DNA from: Rhizobium binae
GTDB lineage: Bacteria; Pseudomonadota; Alphaproteobacteria; Rhizobiales; Rhizobiaceae
NCBI RefSeq assembly: GCF_017357225.1
Contig: NZ_CP071604.1
Span: 1,801,001 to 1,865,000 of the forward strand
DNA length: 64,000 nucleotides
Direction of reading: 5' to 3'
In this document: in pieces, positions 34,082 to 42,273 of the stretch
Layout: every line of letters starts with the position of its first letter
How positions within the stretch are numbered: position 1 is the stretch's first letter
Made by a program: the position numbers and the translations under genes
The notes under the pieces: model-generated
The model's database searches: none
Told to the model about the DNA's origin: nothing
Seen by the model: the letters and a program-made list of their open reading frames with translations, nothing else

Positions 34082-34615
34082 ATGACAATCTCTATGACAA
34101 TCTCGAAGCGTAATTTTTTGAGATTGGGTGGTTGTGCGGCCTTCGCTCTGGTTGCTGCCGCATCACCTCTGACTGTTGGTTTTGACGGCTCCCTGCCGAA
34201 GCTGGCGCTCAAGCATGCGCAGGCAAAAGACGGCAATAACGGGAACGGCAACGGCAACAGCGGCGGCGGCAGCGGCAATGGCGGCGGAAACGGCGGCGGC
34301 GGCAATGGCGGTGGCAACGGCGGAGGCAATAGTGGCGGCAACGGCAATGGGGGCGGAAGCAGCCATAGTGGTTCCGGCAACAGTGCGGGCGGAAACTCCA
34401 GCAAATCCTCTTCCACTTCAGCCGCCTCGTCGACAGGAGTGGGCGCGAAGGCGACTGAAGACTCCGACGGATCGATCAACGTTCGCCACGCAAACGGCAT
34501 CACCGAAAGCCTGCGCAGCGGCCGCTATGTCATGAAGGACGCGAAAGGCAGGACGATCATCAGCCGTCAGGCGACAGCCAACGACGCCCGCCGGCTGAGC
34601 CGCTTCCTTCGCTAG
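34082..34615 (+). CDS. Secreted Gly/Asn-rich low-complexity protein
   Basis: This 177-aa protein has an N-terminal twin-basic hydrophobic signal (KRNFLRLGGCAAFALVAAA) and a long Gly/Asn/Ser repeat (about residues 52-110), encoded by GGC/AAC-type codons. A folded-looking 65-residue C-terminal end follows (DSDGSINVRHANGITESL, then DAKGRTIISRQAT). The C-terminal part looks like a small beta domain seen in rhizobial secreted proteins. ATG 34082 is chosen for the signal peptide; a second in-frame ATG lies four codons on. Confidence 0.6.
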   Translation: MTISMTISKRNFLRLGGCAAFALVAAASPLTVGFDGSLPKLALKHAQAKDGNNGNGNGNSGGGSGNGGGNGGGGNGGGNGGGNSGGNGNGGGSSHSGSGNSAGGNSSKSSSTSAASSTGVGAKATEDSDGSINVRHANGITESLRSGRYVMKDAKGRTIISRQATANDARRLSRFLR

Positions 34616-34708
34616 AGCAAGATGCCGAAAAGTGTGGGTGCTTTCCGGAGGACACATACTAACTCTTTAAATGAGAACGGGATGATTTTCGGCCGACCCC
34701 GGCCGAAA
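34614..34708. repeat. Rhizobium-type intergenic repeat with 3' stem-loop
   Basis: The stretch after the Gly-rich gene begins AGAGCAAGATGCCGAAAAGT and matches the opening of a dispersed Rhizobium repeat that I recognise. It ends with a perfect 9-bp stem TTTCGGCCG/CGGCCGAAA (34687-34695 with 34700-34708) around an ACCC loop. It lies between two convergent genes and can end both transcripts. Confidence 0.6.
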
Positions 34709-34736
34709 TCCCACTTTAGCGCGGTCCGACCCGGCG

Positions 34737-35360
34737 CTACCGCCGTTCGCGCCATTGCAGGGCCGCTTCGGTCCTGTTTGAGACGCCGAGTTTGCTCAGA
34801 ATCTGAGTCATATGGTGCTTTACGGTCTTTTCCTGCAGGTTGAGGCGCAAGCCGATATGCTTGTTGGAAAGGCCTTGAGCGACGAGATTCATCACCTCGC
34901 GCTCCCGTGGCGTCAGGCTGTTCTTGTCGGAGGCTGCGTCATGCAGCGAATTCTCCATGACCTTTGTCGACATCGTCGGAGAGATATATCGCGCTCCGCT
35001 GAGGACGGTCTGGATCGCTTCGGCAAGACCTCGGGAGCCGACACCCTTGAGAACATAGCCCATCGCGCCCTGTTGCAGGGCTCCCAGCAGCGTGTCCACC
35101 TCCTCAGATACCGTCAACATCAGCACTTTCGTTGTCGGGCTCCGCGCGAGGACGTTGCCGATCGCCGCCAATCCGCCGCCGGGCATCGAGACGTCGAGAA
35201 GCATGACGTCGGGACGGTTGTTCGAAGCGATCATGGCGGCGTCTTCGCTGCTGGCGCCTTCGCCAATTACCACGAAGTCGCTCATCTCCGACAAGCTGCG
35301 CGTTACGCCCTCGCGAAAGAGCGGGTGGTCGTCCACGACGCCGACGGTGATTGCAGTCAT
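34737..35360 (-). CDS. LuxR/NarL family response regulator
   Basis: This 207-aa response regulator has a receiver domain (acidic pocket VVDDHP, phospho-acceptor Asp56 in VMLLDVSMP) and a C-terminal LuxR HTH (LTPREREVMNLVAQGLSNKHIG, then LQEKTVKHHMTQILSKLG). It starts 4 bp after the stop of the kinase gene upstream, so the two are a two-component pair. The conserved Thr and Lys switch residues are visible (LTVSEE, LKGVG). Confidence 0.92.
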   Translation of the reverse strand: MTAITVGVVDDHPLFREGVTRSLSEMSDFVVIGEGASSEDAAMIASNNRPDVMLLDVSMPGGGLAAIGNVLARSPTTKVLMLTVSEEVDTLLGALQQGAMGYVLKGVGSRGLAEAIQTVLSGARYISPTMSTKVMENSLHDAASDKNSLTPREREVMNLVAQGLSNKHIGLRLNLQEKTVKHHMTQILSKLGVSNRTEAALQWRERR

Positions 35361-35364
35361 CTCT

Positions 35365-36753
35365 CTAGTCTCCAACTTCCATAGGCTCGAAGGTCATGGT
35401 CACCGTCGTCCCTGCTTCGCCTGTCTTGATTTCGAAGGATCCCCCCAGGCTGTCGATGCGCTCGCGAAGTCCTGCCAGGCCGAGGCTTGCCGGCCTCACT
35501 TCCGCCGGGTCGAAACCATTGCCACGATCGCTGACCTCGACATGAACATGACCGTTGTCCGACACGGCTTTTACGGTCTGCTGAACGCCGCCGCCGTGGC
35601 GATAGGCGTTATTCAGGGCTTCCTGAATGAAGCGATAGATACAGATCTTTACGGCAGTTGCGAGTTCGGGTCCATCCTCGTTGATGATCGTTTCGACAAG
35701 GGTTTCGGTTTTGTGCTGATGCGCTTCGACGACCCGCAGCACGATCTCGGTGATCGTGGATTTTTCGATCTGCGGGAGCACCAGTCCGTTGCAGATGTTG
35801 CGGATCTCCGTCATCGCCTCGGCCAGGCTCGAGCGTATCCAGGCAAGTTCCTTTTCCCGGGCTTCGGGCCTGGTAGACGCGTTGATCAAGAGGTCGCTGT
35901 CGAGTCGCAGTGAAGCATAGGCGATGTGCTGTGCCGGCCCGTCGTGCAGATCGGCGCCGATGCTGCGCAGATATGTTTCGTTCAGTGCCGCCACCCGTTG
36001 CGAGGCGCGCTGCAGCCGCCGCTGAAGCCCGCGATTTTCGGCGAGCAGCGCAGACAATTCCGTAACCCGTTCTTTGAGATCCTTGCGCTGCGCTTCGATC
36101 GTGCGGCTGCCACGAAACACCAGGGCGGAGAGAACGAGGAAGAAGACGCCAGTGAGAGCTGCGACCGCCCCCCAGCTCCGCAGTCTCGCATGCGCCAGGC
36201 TGTCGGCCAGACTTTCTGCCGTCTCGTAGAATTCGAGCACGGCGACCGCCTGGCCGGACCATGGCTGCAGAACCGGATTGTAGATTTCCATCAAGGGTTT
36301 GCCGAGCGCGCGCTCGACGCCGCTTTCCGGGTCATTGGGGATCTCGTAGCGCGCAATGAGCGACCCGGCGAATGCCTTCTGCAGCTTGTCGCTTACGGGA
36401 AACTTCTGGCCCACCAGTTCCTTCTCGTTCGAATAGAGAATGGTGCCGTCGCTTCGCCACAGCTTGAACGAGATAAGGCGCCTCCCGAGCGCGCCCTGGC
36501 CAAGCGTCTCGTCCAGTGCCTGAGCGCTGCCTTCATCGAGCAGCGATTCCGTTTGCATGTCGGGGAGCAGCGGCGCCACGACGCTGTCAACGTAAAGCGC
36601 CGTCGCCGCGCCGGAATTATGAATGACGGCTTCCTCGATCAGATGGGTCACGAGAAGACCGACCAGAAACATGACGGCGATCGAGACCAGGCCGCCCGCG
36701 ATGAAAAATTGCGAGGCGAGTGAGCGGGCATTCCAGCGGCGAAGCCAATTCAT
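35365..36753 (-). CDS. NarX-type sensor histidine kinase (HisKA_3)
   Basis: This 462-aa membrane kinase has an N-terminal helix (about 15-36), a periplasmic sensor of about 150 residues, a second helix (about 190-210), then a coiled coil. The HisKA_3 box is GADLHDGPAQHIAYASLRLD with the phospho-histidine in DLHDGP. The HATPase part has IQEALNNAYRHGGG and SDRGNGFDP. It controls the LuxR regulator downstream, but the signal is unknown. Start ATG 36753. Confidence 0.92.
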   Translation of the reverse strand: MNWLRRWNARSLASQFFIAGGLVSIAVMFLVGLLVTHLIEEAVIHNSGAATALYVDSVVAPLLPDMQTESLLDEGSAQALDETLGQGALGRRLISFKLWRSDGTILYSNEKELVGQKFPVSDKLQKAFAGSLIARYEIPNDPESGVERALGKPLMEIYNPVLQPWSGQAVAVLEFYETAESLADSLAHARLRSWGAVAALTGVFFLVLSALVFRGSRTIEAQRKDLKERVTELSALLAENRGLQRRLQRASQRVAALNETYLRSIGADLHDGPAQHIAYASLRLDSDLLINASTRPEAREKELAWIRSSLAEAMTEIRNICNGLVLPQIEKSTITEIVLRVVEAHQHKTETLVETIINEDGPELATAVKICIYRFIQEALNNAYRHGGGVQQTVKAVSDNGHVHVEVSDRGNGFDPAEVRPASLGLAGLRERIDSLGGSFEIKTGEAGTTVTMTFEPMEVGD

Positions 36754-36817
36754 TTTGATACCGGCAAGTGACTTTGCCGACTAACCTACAGCGTCTTCAG
36801 AGTTTTTCCAGACAGGA

Positions 36818-36994
36818 TCAGGGCAGATTCCTAGTATCGAAGACCTCAGCGCCTCTGACGCTCTCGGTCAACCGGAGGCTGTCGCCTGACATGGCTGCAC
36901 CGAAGACATAGAGGAGGCCGGCCAGAACGACGACAAGCGCGATGACGGTGACGTTCCACGCGTCATTCCCATGGGATCTGTTAGTGCGGCTCAT
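36818..36994 (-). CDS. Small single-pass membrane protein
   Basis: This 58-aa protein has one helix (NVTVIALVVVLAGLLYVFGAA) after a short polar N-terminus. ATG 36994 has a strong AAGGAGAT site. It lies 64 bp upstream of the NarX-type kinase on the same strand and may share its transcript. The function is unknown. Confidence 0.55.
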   Translation of the reverse strand: MSRTNRSHGNDAWNVTVIALVVVLAGLLYVFGAAMSGDSLRLTESVRGAEVFDTRNLP

Positions 36995-37154
36995 GTGGGA
37001 TCTCCTTCCGTGTCTTTCAAACGACGCCGTCGGCCCCCCCGTTCCATGCCGGGGACTTCGGTCGAAGAGGTGTGGGACCATGGTCCGACCACCGTGGACA
37101 ACGGCTGATTCAGCCATATTTCCTATTCGACGGAGTTGGTTTGGAGACGTATGA

Positions 37155-38006
37155 GTGACAATCTCCGCGGACATCGAAGGCGGCGCAGACGCCGTATTTG
37201 CCACACCTCCGGCGCCGTTCGGGGAAGGCGTCGCCGACTTTTACCAAGCCCTTTTCGTGCCGCTTCTCTTCGAACCCTATGCGTCGGAGATGGCGATTGT
37301 CGCCGAACGGTTTAACCCCGTTAGCGTGCTCGAAGTCGCGGCGGGGACCGGCGCCTTGACACGCGCTCTGCGCGCGAGGCTCGATCCGACGGCTGAGATC
37401 GTCGCCACCGATCTCAGCCAAGCAATGATCGACGTCGGCGCCCCGTCCTTGACGTTGTCGCGGACCCACTGGATGCATGCGGACGCGCAAAATTTGCCCT
37501 TCGCCCACGCAATGTTCGATCTCGTCATCTGTCAGTTCGGCGTCATGTTCTTTCCGGACAAGCCCAAGGCCTATGGCGAGGCGAAACGAGTTTTGCGGAG
37601 CGGCGGCCGTTTCCTGTTTTCGACATGGGATTCGCTTTCGGTCAACGACTTCGCAAGATGTGTGAACGAAAGTGTGGCACGGCTATTTCCGTCGGACCCT
37701 CCGGACTTCCTGGAACGTTTGCCATACTCCTATTTTGACCCCTGTACGATCAAGTCAGAGGTTTCCTCGGCGGGATTCGAGGCGGTTTCCTGCGATCGGG
37801 TGAAGCTGACCTCGGTCGCAGCCACCGCCCACCACGTTGCGGCGGCATTCTGCCAGGGCTCGCCGCTCAGAGGAGAGATCGAATCGCGGGCGCCGGAGCG
37901 GATGTCCGAGATCGTTGATGAGGTGGCGCAGCAGGTCGCGTCGCGCCACGGCGCGAGCCCTTCCGGAGGCATGAGCGCGTTCATCGTCACCGGCTGCGTC
38001 CCGTAA
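37155..38006 (+). CDS. Class I SAM-dependent methyltransferase
   Basis: This 283-aa methyltransferase has motif I VLEVAAGTGALTRALR, an acidic residue after strand 2 (IVATDLSQAM), motif LPFAHAMFDLVICQFGVMFF and motif III LRSGGRFLFSTW. It resembles the UbiE/COQ5-like Methyltransf_11 group, and the acceptor is unknown. The best start is GTG 37155 with GGAG at 37143-37146; no in-frame ATG gives a full N-terminus. Confidence 0.85.
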   Translation: MTISADIEGGADAVFATPPAPFGEGVADFYQALFVPLLFEPYASEMAIVAERFNPVSVLEVAAGTGALTRALRARLDPTAEIVATDLSQAMIDVGAPSLTLSRTHWMHADAQNLPFAHAMFDLVICQFGVMFFPDKPKAYGEAKRVLRSGGRFLFSTWDSLSVNDFARCVNESVARLFPSDPPDFLERLPYSYFDPCTIKSEVSSAGFEAVSCDRVKLTSVAATAHHVAAAFCQGSPLRGEIESRAPERMSEIVDEVAQQVASRHGASPSGGMSAFIVTGCVP

Positions 38007-38064
38007 CTGTTCACGCCGCAGATCGACATGCAGAGCGGGCGTCTGATCGACGCGGAAGCTGTGA

Positions 38065-38337
38065 TTAAGGGATCATCAAGTAGTGCGTAGGGGAGGGTTC
38101 GTGCATCGCGCCGATGACGTGCTGTTCGATCTCGACGCAGGTTTCGTCATATTCCCGCACCAGCTTTAAATTGAACCTTCGTCTTCGCAGCCGATCACGC
38201 GCTTCGACTGCCATCTGGTAGGCCTCGAAAAGCTCGAGCTGCCACGGCTCGCGCGCATCCATGATCAGCGTCCGCATTTGCGGCAGACGCATGGCCAGGC
38301 GCCTGCGTCCAGCTTCCCGGCGGCTGGATCGTATCAT
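38065..38337 (-). CDS. Small basic hypothetical protein
   Basis: This 90-aa helical protein is very rich in Arg and Glu, with no membrane segment and a clear AGGAG site 10 bp before ATG 38337. The frame stays open far upstream (to 38724), but that part lies opposite the DUF1236 gene and looks like a shadow. It is not recognised. Confidence 0.45.
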   Translation of the reverse strand: MIRSSRREAGRRRLAMRLPQMRTLIMDAREPWQLELFEAYQMAVEARDRLRRRRFNLKLVREYDETCVEIEQHVIGAMHEPSPTHYLMIP

Positions 38338-38518
38338 CTCCCTCGGTCTCCTGCCCAAGCTCGCGATGAATCCAAGAATAGCGCCGCCAACGAATATTGA
38401 AATCCAGACTAAGGGCCGGGATCCCTCAGACCGAGGTCCGGGGCCTGGAACGACCTCGTTGCCAGCAAGTTGGTTTGACAGCGGCAAGCAGGCCGCATTG
38501 AAAGGCAAGGAGGAAAAG

Positions 38519-38917
38519 ATGCTCATCAAACTTATTGCAGGCGCGGCAACTGCTATGACCCTGATGTCAGGTGTCGCATTCGCCCAGTCCTCGACCGTCA
38601 ATGGTGCGGCTGGTGGCGCAATCACCGGAGCTATCGTTGGTGGTCCGGCCGGTGCTGCCATCGGCGGCGTTGCCGGTGCAGTCGTCGGCACGGCGATCGA
38701 TCCGCCGCCCGAAAAGGTCGTCACCTATGTCCGCGAGGCTCCGGCACCGTCGGCACGCGTCGTTGTGAAGGAAAAGGTGGTCGTCGGCCAACCCCTGCCG
38801 GAAACGGTCGTCGTGACCCCCGTTCCGGACGATCCGACATATGCCTACGCGGTGGTCAATGACGAGCGCGTCATCGTCGAACCCTCATCCCGCAAGGTGA
38901 TTCAGGTGATCAAGTAA
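38519..38917 (+). CDS. Secreted DUF1236-type protein with glycine zipper
   Basis: This 132-aa protein has a signal peptide (residues 1-22, ending VAFAQ), a glycine-zipper segment (GAAGGAITGAIVGGPAGAAI) and a C-terminal DUF1236-like domain with two short repeats (VVGQPLPETVVVTPVPDD; YAVVNDERVIVEPSSRKVIQ). The family is common in Rhizobiales as envelope proteins without known activity. ATG 38519 follows AAGGAGG. Confidence 0.78.
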   Translation: MLIKLIAGAATAMTLMSGVAFAQSSTVNGAAGGAITGAIVGGPAGAAIGGVAGAVVGTAIDPPPEKVVTYVREAPAPSARVVVKEKVVVGQPLPETVVVTPVPDDPTYAYAVVNDERVIVEPSSRKVIQVIK

Positions 38918-39021
38918 CCTGATCGTTCATGTGGCTCTGCCGCGTCTTCCAAATCATCTTCAGACAGCCGCACGATGGACGGCAGCGTCATCGTGCGGCC
39001 GCCGAGTCGAGGAGAGGGAAC

Positions 39022-39183
39022 ATGATTTATCCCGAAGAGAAATCCGCTGGTCTCGCCGTGCCACTGATCGCCATCCTCTTGGCGATCGTAGGCATTCTCG
39101 CCGTGCTGGTCGCCACCGGCGGTCACAGTAGCGCCGCGGCGCGCGTCTGGGTTTCCCCGGCACAACAGCAGGAGGCGGGCTGA
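39022..39183 (+). CDS. Small single-pass membrane protein
   Basis: This 53-aa protein has one strong membrane helix (GLAVPLIAILLAIVGILAVL). ATG 39022 has GAGGAGAGGG upstream. The stop overlaps the start of the BA14K gene by one base (TGATG), so the two are translationally coupled. Confidence 0.55.
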   Translation: MIYPEEKSAGLAVPLIAILLAIVGILAVLVATGGHSSAAARVWVSPAQQQEAG

Positions 39184-39764
39184 TGAATGGCATTGCGACG
39201 GTCGCCTTCGGCATCGTCAGCTCGATTGGCGCCTGTATGGCCGCGGCATCCGTTGCCTCGCATGTGGTGGCGGATTCCGAGCCGCGCGCGTTCACGGACC
39301 TTGCCGCCCCCGATCTGTGGACGACGAGACCGGTGAAAGTCGATCCCCATCGGCAGCATTATGAGCGAATTCCGCCTGTCTATTCCAGCTATGTCACCGA
39401 GGCTCTGGCGACCGAAGTGCTAAGGATGGTCTCACAACCCGCTCGTCCGTCGACAGAACTGCAGGCACCGCAGCCAGAATTCTCCGCCGAGCACCTTGCC
39501 TGGTGCGCCAAGCGCTACCGTTCCTTCGATCCGGCGACCAACAGCTACCGATCGTACAAGGGCGAGATCCGCGAATGCTCCTCGCCGTTCCAGCAGACTA
39601 TCGCCGCAAGCCCTGAGGTCGGCGGCACGAAAGTCAATGCCCAGGCGGCTGCCCGATGCGCCGCCCGCTTCAGATCGTACCGACCGGAAGACAACAGCTA
39701 CCAACCCTGGGGCGGACCGCGGCGAAGCTGCGAAATGTCGGATCTGGTCGCGACGAGCAATTAA
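39183..39764 (+). CDS. BA14K family protein with two BA14K motifs
   Basis: This 193-aa exported protein has an N-terminal hydrophobic segment (about residues 5-27). Two copies of the BA14K signature follow, HLAWCAKRYRSFDPATNSYR at about 101-120 and AARCAARFRSYRPEDNSYQP at about 158-177. Each ends with a paired cysteine (REC and RRSC). BA14K was described as an immunoreactive Brucella protein; in rhizobia such proteins are envelope proteins. It is coupled to the small membrane gene upstream. Confidence 0.82.
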   Translation: MNGIATVAFGIVSSIGACMAAASVASHVVADSEPRAFTDLAAPDLWTTRPVKVDPHRQHYERIPPVYSSYVTEALATEVLRMVSQPARPSTELQAPQPEFSAEHLAWCAKRYRSFDPATNSYRSYKGEIRECSSPFQQTIAASPEVGGTKVNAQAAARCAARFRSYRPEDNSYQPWGGPRRSCEMSDLVATSN

Positions 39765-39877
39765 CGATGGCCGGGCAGCGCGTACAAAATGGTACCGTGC
39801 TGGCTGGCCAGACTAAAGTCCGTGTTGTAATCGCACCGGTTGTGATATCCGGTTGCATTTGAGGGCGGAGAGCGGGG

Positions 39878-40192
39878 ATGGCGACGACGCTGATAGCAGA
39901 AATCCACCAGGCGCAGACACGGCTTCCGTTCTTGAGCAGGGCGGAGCGCGGATCTCTTATCGTTCGCATTCTTCGCGAGTTGAAGATGCTCCGTCGCGAA
40001 GTTCTAGGGAATGTGCCGGCCGATCGCTGCGTTTGGATCGACAAACTGATCGCGTCGGTTTCTTCGACGGTATCGGAAATCGTCACGATGCCCGACGCCG
40101 AGTTCAACCGCGTCTTGAACGAGTTCGAAAAGCTCATGGCAACGCTGCATAACATTTCGCATCCGCAGAAGCCGTCGAAGACGGTTCATTAG
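39878..40192 (+). CDS. Conserved hypothetical helical protein
   Basis: This 104-aa protein is mostly helical (LSRAERGSLIVRILRELKML at the start) with no signal or membrane segment. ATG 39878 has GGAGAGCGGGG upstream. A strong hairpin terminator follows at 40214. I do not recognise it. Confidence 0.5.
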   Translation: MATTLIAEIHQAQTRLPFLSRAERGSLIVRILRELKMLRREVLGNVPADRCVWIDKLIASVSSTVSEIVTMPDAEFNRVLNEFEKLMATLHNISHPQKPSKTVH

Positions 40193-40213
40193 CGTCGTTA
40201 AGGCGACGTACGG

Positions 40214-40249
40214 CCGCGCCGGAAACCGATTCCGGCGCGGAAGCGTTTT
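40214..40249 (+). terminator. Intrinsic terminator
   Basis: A perfect 11-bp stem (CCGCGCCGGAA at 40214-40224 against TTCCGGCGCGG at 40230-40240) with an ACCGA loop is followed by a short T run (TTTT at 40246-40249). It ends the 39878-40192 transcript just before the next gene. Confidence 0.65.
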
Positions 40250-40255
40250 CCGCCT

Positions 40256-41140
40256 ATGACCGAAACAAAATCGCCCGCTGACCAGGACGAGATGTCGCCC
40301 CGTGACGATGAGCCGAAGCCAGGCGCAGAGGTTTCATTCCCTTACGACAGGATGACTGTCGAGCAGTTCCGAAACCGCTTCCCGCGTGCCCGCTGGAACG
40401 ACGTGCGCAAGGCCTGGTTCGTTCCGGGCCGAACCGCGTCCCGTCGCATCGGCCGATGGCTTGCCGAGCTGGAGGCCGAAGCCGACGCGCATGCGGATGC
40501 GAAGGGGCGCGATGCCTTCGCCTTCGATCCCATTGACAGTCCATATCTGGAACTCGGCAAGGCCGGCTTTCGAATCCGCACGCCCTATTCAAAAACAGTC
40601 GTCGACGAACTGCGCGAGGTGCCGTTCTCGCGATGGGACGGCGATCTTCGAATATGGCACGTGCCCTTTCGATCCTATGAGGAGCTGAGACGCAGATGGG
40701 CCGCCATTGAAGCGGCGGCTCGCAGAAACGAACCGGAGGAGAGGCGACGGCGTGCCGACGAGCAGAAGGGAACCGAACGGGAGATGCGCAGCAGGCTTAG
40801 CGCAGCAGAACGCAAGCGCCGCCGTTACCCGCTTCCGACCCACGACCTGCCGCCGACAGGGCGTCCGCTGGCCACCTCGTATGGTATCGTCGTCTTCACT
40901 TATATCACCGGCGAACTGGTCGATCCGGCTCTCGTCGCGGATTTCTATCCTGGGGTCACGGAGGATTATCTCTGGGGGTACTGGCGGGTGCCGACATTCG
41001 ACGAACTTGTACGTACCTGGCCTGCGAAAACGCCTCCCCCTCTGGATGCCAAATGGTGGCAGCCGACGATCGAAGAACTGAGGCCCGCCCGCCGCGCCGC
41101 AAGATCACGCGAAGCCAGGAAGCAAGCGAAGGCGTCGTGA
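40256..41140 (+). CDS. Stand-alone protein with two HARP-like repeats
   Basis: This 294-aa soluble protein has two similar segments (about 26-60 and 97-147) with the pattern F-PYD/PYS, a short helix, then RWNDVRKAWFVP or RWDGDLRIWHVPF. They resemble the HARP domain that binds forked DNA in SMARCAL1/HARP annealing helicases, but there is no helicase domain here. A basic linker (about 165-195, RRRADEQKGTERE) and a C-terminal domain with GYWRVPTFDELVRTW follow. It may bind branched nucleic acid; that is inference from the repeat alone. The RBS is weak and follows the terminator closely. Confidence 0.55.
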   Translation: MTETKSPADQDEMSPRDDEPKPGAEVSFPYDRMTVEQFRNRFPRARWNDVRKAWFVPGRTASRRIGRWLAELEAEADAHADAKGRDAFAFDPIDSPYLELGKAGFRIRTPYSKTVVDELREVPFSRWDGDLRIWHVPFRSYEELRRRWAAIEAAARRNEPEERRRRADEQKGTEREMRSRLSAAERKRRRYPLPTHDLPPTGRPLATSYGIVVFTYITGELVDPALVADFYPGVTEDYLWGYWRVPTFDELVRTWPAKTPPPLDAKWWQPTIEELRPARRAARSREARKQAKAS

Positions 41141-41239
41141 CCGGAGGCTGCCACCGGTCCTGCGGACTTGTTGCAGATGCTCCGTCGACGATGCCCGGCT
41201 GGCGTGGGAACAAATTCCCACGTCGGCCATTTGTTGTCC

Positions 41240-42232
41240 ATGAAAACAGACCTGCCGATGACGCTGCTCGCTCTGATCCTCTCCGTTGGCGGTGCCCACG
41301 CGGGGGAGCTTCACCCCGAAATGATCAACGCCGCTTCCATTGCCGACATCGGTAAAGGAAGGCTGTCGCCCGCAGATCCGAACCCGGCGATCGTCCGGCT
41401 TCAGGTCCTGCTCGACCGGGCGGGTTCGTCTCCCGGCGTGATCGACGGCCTATCCGGGGAGAACGTCAACAAGGCCGTGGCCGGCTTCGAGGCGATGAAC
41501 AAGCTTCCTGTCGACGGCAGGCCGGATCCCGAGGTCGTTTCCCGCCTGGAAGACAATGCCCCCATCGTCATAAGCTACGTCGTCTCGCCGGAGGACGCCA
41601 CCGGTCTCGTCGAGACGATCCCCGAGGATTACGGCGAGAAGGCAAAGATGCAGAGGCTCGGCTATACCAGTGTTGCGGAGAAGTTGTCCGAACGCTTTCA
41701 CATGAGTCTCGACCTGTTGAGCGCGCTCAACCCGGCTTCGCAGTTTGCCCCTGGAGACACGGTGTGGGTCGTCGACCCCGGCCCCGCAAGGGCAGGCAAG
41801 GTCAAGAAGATCGAGGCCGACAAGAAGATAGGCCAGGTGCTGGCCTATACAGAGGACGGATCTTTGCTGGCCGTCTATCCGGCGACGATCGGAAGCAAAG
41901 ACAATCCGTCACCCTCGGGAAAGCACAAGGTCAAGGGCGTCGCGAGAATGCCGGTCTACCGGTATGACCCGAAGCTCAACTTCAAGCAGGGAAAGAACGA
42001 CGAGGTCCTCACCATTCCGAAAGGTCCGAACGGGCCGGTCGGCAGCGTCTGGATCGACCTGACCGAGCCGACCTATGGAATCCATGGCACACCGGAGCCC
42101 AAACTGATCGACAAGGTCGGCTCGCATGGCTGCGTGCGGCTGACGAACTGGGACGCCGAAGAACTGGCCGGCATGGTCAAGCCGGGCGTCCTGGTCGATT
42201 TCGTCAATCGCAGTCCGGCCGCTCCGAAGTGA
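41240..42232 (+). CDS. L,D-transpeptidase (YkuD) with peptidoglycan-binding region
   Basis: This 330-aa envelope enzyme has a signal peptide (MTLLALILSVGGAHA), a PG_binding_1-like helical segment (about 50-90), a LysM-like middle, and a YkuD domain. The YkuD active site GIHGTPEP and SHGCVRLTNWD contains the catalytic cysteine. It cross-links peptidoglycan or attaches proteins to it. I chose ATG 41240 over the longer 41168 frame because the signal peptide begins there. Confidence 0.87.
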   Translation: MKTDLPMTLLALILSVGGAHAGELHPEMINAASIADIGKGRLSPADPNPAIVRLQVLLDRAGSSPGVIDGLSGENVNKAVAGFEAMNKLPVDGRPDPEVVSRLEDNAPIVISYVVSPEDATGLVETIPEDYGEKAKMQRLGYTSVAEKLSERFHMSLDLLSALNPASQFAPGDTVWVVDPGPARAGKVKKIEADKKIGQVLAYTEDGSLLAVYPATIGSKDNPSPSGKHKVKGVARMPVYRYDPKLNFKQGKNDEVLTIPKGPNGPVGSVWIDLTEPTYGIHGTPEPKLIDKVGSHGCVRLTNWDAEELAGMVKPGVLVDFVNRSPAAPK

Positions 42233-42273
42233 GAGCGGCATTTGGCACACCGACTCTTTCCCTCGAATAGCGG

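Noticed and set aside
34163..34420. CRISPR-like or tandem repeat array
   Set aside because: The repeats are simple glycine and asparagine codons of one protein, without spacers or a constant repeat unit.
33781..34503. Proline/leucine-rich extension of the DUF883-like frame
   Set aside because: It is the antisense reading of the Gly/Asn-rich repeat gene; the internal ATG at 33780 has a good ribosome site and starts the real protein.
38338..38724. N-terminal extension of the small gene at 38065-38337
   Set aside because: The Ala/Pro-rich part is the shadow of the glycine-zipper gene on the other strand, and a good ribosome site sits before the ATG at 38337.
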